From the NCBI GenBank assembly GCA_937899305.1, contig CALDJV010000301.1, positions 1-6,927 on the forward strand: a stretch of 6,927 nucleotides of DNA, in the 5' to 3' direction. The translations under genes were made by a program, and so were the position numbers. The stretch comes from an uncultured Cytophagaceae bacterium. GTDB lineage: Bacteria > Bacteroidota > Bacteroidia > Cytophagales > Microscillaceae. Positions 4,849 through 6,927 of the stretch are shown here, piece by piece (the first letter of the stretch is position 1; every line of letters begins with the position of its first letter). The notes below the pieces were generated by a model, which saw only the letters and a program-made list of their open reading frames with translations, did not search any database and had not been told where the DNA came from.

Positions 4849-6489
4849 TTACTTAGGATCGTCTGCTTTGATCATCACGTTCAAAATTGGGTGGTTCAAC
4901 GAATAATCTACCGCCAAATCAATCAAATGAACCCCGTCGGTAGTCAATGCAGTCTCTAAAGTCTTGACAAATTCGGCATCGCTCCCCGGTCGATGACCAA
5001 TGGCTCCATAACTTTCGGCATATTTTACAAAATCAGGATTGTTATAGTCTAAGCCATAGTTTTCAAACCCCATGTCTTCTTGCTTCCACTTGATCATACC
5101 ATAAGCATTGTCGTTGAGAATGATCACTACCATATTCAGCCCCAAACGTACTGCTGTTTCCAGCTCCTGAGAGTTCATCATGAACCCACCATCTCCACAA
5201 ACCGCTACTACTTTTTTCTCGGGATTGATCAGTTTGGCCACCATTCCCGAAGGCAGCCCCGCTCCCATTGTCGCCAAGGCATTGTCCAACAACAAAGTAT
5301 TGGGTTGGTAGCAATGGTAGTTGCGGGCAAACCAAATTTTATACACCCCATTATCCAAGGTGATGATATCGTCTTCGTCCAGCGTGTTTCTCAAAATATT
5401 GACTACCCGTTGTGGTAATATCGGAAAACGAGTATCCTCAAAATATTTACTGAGTCGTTGTTCTACATGGTCTTTGACCTCCTTGTAAGCCGTAAAATCC
5501 CAATTATCTTTTTGCTGTACCAATTCAGTCAATGATTCTACGCTGGTGGCAATATCGCCCACAACATTCAACTGAGGAAAATACACTTCGTCTACCTCGG
5601 CTGGGAAGAAATTGACATGAATGACTTCGGTTCCGCCCTCTTGCATAAAAAACGGGGGTTTTTCAATCACGTCATGACCTATATTAATGATCAGGTCGGC
5701 CATCCGAATGGCATCATGCACAAAATCGTGGTCGGACAAAGCTGCGGTACCCAGAAAATGTTCATTACGTTCATCAATTACCCCTTTACCCATTTGAGTG
5801 TTGAAGAAAGGAATACCCGTACTGTTGACAAATTCGGTCAAGGCAGCGCGGGCCCGTTTACGGTTGGCACCTGCCCCAATCAGCAACAATGGTTTTTTGG
5901 CGGCTTCTATCATACGGGCGGCTTCTTGCAAAGAACCTTTGTCAGCATCGGGTCTGCGATGCCCTACCACTTTGAAGATCCGATCTATGCAATCCGGCTC
6001 ATCAGCAATGTCTTCGGGCAGTTCTAAATGTACTGCTCCTGGTCTTTCTTCCATCGCCAAACGAAATGCCTCTCTTACCAATGAAGGAATGTTATTTCCG
6101 TGTACCACTTGTTTGGTAAACTTGGTAATGGGGCGTAGCAAATCTACTACATCCACAATCTGAAAGCGTCCCTGCTTGGATTTTTTAATGGGTTTTTGAC
6201 CTGTAATCATCATCATGGGCATGGCTCCCAATTGGGCATAAGCCGCCGCAGTGGTAAAATTGGTAGCCCCTGGCCCCAAAGTAGAAATACATACTCCAGG
6301 TTTGCCAGTAAGGCGACCATAAGTAGCCGCCATAAATCCAGCTCCTTGCTCATGGCGAGTCAATATGAGTTGAATCTTAGAGGTACGCAAAGACTCGAGA
6401 AAGTCAAGGTTTTCTTCTCCTGGAACTCCAAAAATATATTCTACTCCTTCGTTCTCGAGGGCCTTGATAAATAAATCGGATGCTTTCAT
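4849..6489 (-). CDS. acetolactate synthase-type thiamine diphosphate enzyme
   Basis: This is a complete 546-residue protein with the full architecture of the acetolactate synthase large subunit family. The N-terminal pyrimidine-binding domain (1-165) has the activating Glu47 in LTRHEQGAGF, GRLTGKPGVC (58-67), LGPGATN (71-77), and RFQIVD (108-113) with Gln110. A central domain (about 185-325) contains LLLIGAGANR. The C-terminal domain binds diphosphate and Mg2+ via GDGGF (432-436) and LNDNAYG (458-464). The expected reaction joins two pyruvates into 2-acetolactate with release of CO2; other 2-oxoacid decarboxylations are possible. No small regulatory subunit gene (ilvN) is adjacent, which, with the AlsS-like C-terminal motif, favours a catabolic-type enzyme. 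The length is normal. The start is the ATG at 6489, with an A/C-rich leader and no strong Shine-Dalgarno. It is the first gene of an apparent two-gene unit with the aldehyde dehydrogenase. I leave the symbol blank because alsS versus ilvB cannot be decided here. Confidence 0.9.
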   Translation of the reverse strand: MKASDLFIKALENEGVEYIFGVPGEENLDFLESLRTSKIQLILTRHEQGAGFMAATYGRLTGKPGVCISTLGPGATNFTTAAAYAQLGAMPMMMITGQKPIKKSKQGRFQIVDVVDLLRPITKFTKQVVHGNNIPSLVREAFRLAMEERPGAVHLELPEDIADEPDCIDRIFKVVGHRRPDADKGSLQEAARMIEAAKKPLLLIGAGANRKRARAALTEFVNSTGIPFFNTQMGKGVIDERNEHFLGTAALSDHDFVHDAIRMADLIINIGHDVIEKPPFFMQEGGTEVIHVNFFPAEVDEVYFPQLNVVGDIATSVESLTELVQQKDNWDFTAYKEVKDHVEQRLSKYFEDTRFPILPQRVVNILRNTLDEDDIITLDNGVYKIWFARNYHCYQPNTLLLDNALATMGAGLPSGMVAKLINPEKKVVAVCGDGGFMMNSQELETAVRLGLNMVVIILNDNAYGMIKWKQEDMGFENYGLDYNNPDFVKYAESYGAIGHRPGSDAEFVKTLETALTTDGVHLIDLAVDYSLNHPILNVMIKADDPK

Positions 6490-6734
6490 TTGATATGAGG
6501 TTGTTGTCTGACTTTTGTAACTGTATTTGGGAAAATCTATCAGCGCTTCAATTTAGTGCTTTTATAATCTTCACCAAAAATTCGGAGGGGAGATATGGAT
6601 AAAGGGAGAATGATTCTTTTCACGTCATCGATCATTGAATACCGCATCACTCATCACGGATTGTGAGCACACTTTCGGCTCTTACCACACTACTCTCTAT
6701 TCAATAACCTAAATACCTCAACAATACTGACAAC
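6490..6734 (-). other. leader region of the synthase-dehydrogenase unit
   Basis: This 245-base gap separates the incoming partial gene from the acetolactate synthase start. I see no gene in it. It contains a candidate promoter (6548-6578, listed separately) and a short perfect palindrome, AGAAT-G-ATTCT (6607-6617). The segment AAGGGAGAATGATT (6602-6615) matches 13 of 14 bases with 500-513 in the other non-coding region of the window. No clear terminator for the partial gene is visible, so read-through is possible. Confidence 0.5.
6548..6578 (-). promoter_or_regulatory. candidate Bacteroidota-type promoter for the synthase gene
   Basis: On the minus strand, TTTG (6578-6575) is followed by 19 bases and then TAAATTGA (6555-6548). 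This fits the known Bacteroidota sigma-A pattern, TTTG or TTG near -33 and TAnnTTTG near -7, spaced 19-21 bases. The -7 box matches at TA..TT only and deviates in its last two bases. Transcription would begin near 6541, giving a leader of about 50 bases before the acetolactate synthase ATG. AT-rich sequence can yield this by chance. Confidence 0.35.
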
Positions 6735-6926
6735 TTATAAGTCCACCACACTTTGGGTTGGATCATTCTGTTGATACTTCACTTTGATCGTCTTATTGGG
6801 TGAGTTTGAAATATATTTTAAAGCGAAGCCAACTGCTGATTGGCCAGGCAATAGTTCTTTTGCCTGATAACGCTTACCATCTACCTCATAACAGTAGTAG
6901 ACTATGTAATGCTTGGTAATAATCTG
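6735..6926 (-). CDS. DUF3592-like protein, partial (C-terminal end)
   Basis: The last 63 codons of a gene whose start lies beyond the window end. The frame is open from the window edge to a TAA stop at 6737-6735. The visible part reads VYYCYEVDGKRYQAKE (9-24), then GFALKYISNSPNKTIKVKYQ (33-52) and DPTQSVVDL at the end. The order 'Y.Y.V.Gk.Y ... (k)V.Y...dP..SvV' is the pattern of the DUF3592 family, small membrane-associated beta-domain proteins of unknown role, in which the domain usually follows or lies between transmembrane helices. No membrane segment is seen in this fragment. The gene points the same way as the acetolactate synthase gene but ends about 245 bases before it, and no link in function is evident. 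Confidence 0.6.
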   Translation of the reverse strand, partial: QIITKHYIVYYCYEVDGKRYQAKELLPGQSAVGFALKYISNSPNKTIKVKYQQNDPTQSVVDL

Positions 6927-6927
6927 G

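Noticed and set aside
5080..6163. Plus-strand open frames of 112-136 codons opposite the acetolactate synthase gene
   Set aside because: They are antisense shadows of a strongly conserved coding sequence, and their translations look like random Cys/His/Pro-rich peptides.

Overview
The window comes from a low-to-moderate GC genome. It looks like a member of the Bacteroidota, possibly a marine Cytophagales/Microscilla-type organism. This is inferred from three things: weak or absent Shine-Dalgarno sequences with A-rich leaders, a lipoprotein with a YD-like series of repeats typical of that phylum, and a plausible TTTG-N19-TAnnTT promoter upstream of the acetolactate synthase gene. The species assignment is a guess. 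Every supported gene lies on the minus strand, so transcription runs from the high-numbered end to the low-numbered end.

Region by region, in the direction of transcription: (1) 6926-6735 is the 3' end of a small gene entering from outside the window, which looks like a DUF3592-type protein. (2) 6734-6490 is a non-coding leader with a candidate promoter. (3) 6489-4849 encodes a TPP-dependent acetolactate synthase-type enzyme. After a 98-bp gap holding a striking nested inverted repeat, (4) 4750-3365 encodes an NAD(P)-dependent aldehyde dehydrogenase. A perfect 9-bp hairpin follows and may end that transcript. (5) 3264-2449 encodes an exported lipoprotein with YD-like repeats. (6) 2402-562 is a tight cassette of four small genes: a 39-residue single-pass membrane microprotein missing from conventional ORF calls, a 165-residue helical protein of unknown function, a 203-residue Imm35/YrhB-like protein with an unusual C-terminal extension, and a 203-residue exported or membrane-anchored protein with a His-rich motif. 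(7) 561-1 has no convincing gene. It contains an imperfect palindromic element resembling the dispersed 'TCTGAGC..AGCGAAGC' repeats of Bacteroidota, and a small GAAA-loop hairpin.

The two metabolic genes probably form an operon handling pyruvate/2-oxoacid carbon: thiamine-dependent decarboxylation and condensation, then NAD(P)-linked aldehyde oxidation. No regulatory (IlvN) subunit gene lies beside the synthase, which favours a catabolic-type enzyme over a classical biosynthetic one.

The most novel part is the four-gene cassette. Two of its junctions are 4-bp ATGA stop/start overlaps and the third is a 7-bp gap, so the proteins are likely made in a coordinated ratio. It combines a tiny membrane protein, a cytoplasmic helical protein, an Imm35-like protein and an exported protein, which could suggest a toxin-immunity or envelope-associated module. 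The function is not proven by anything visible here.
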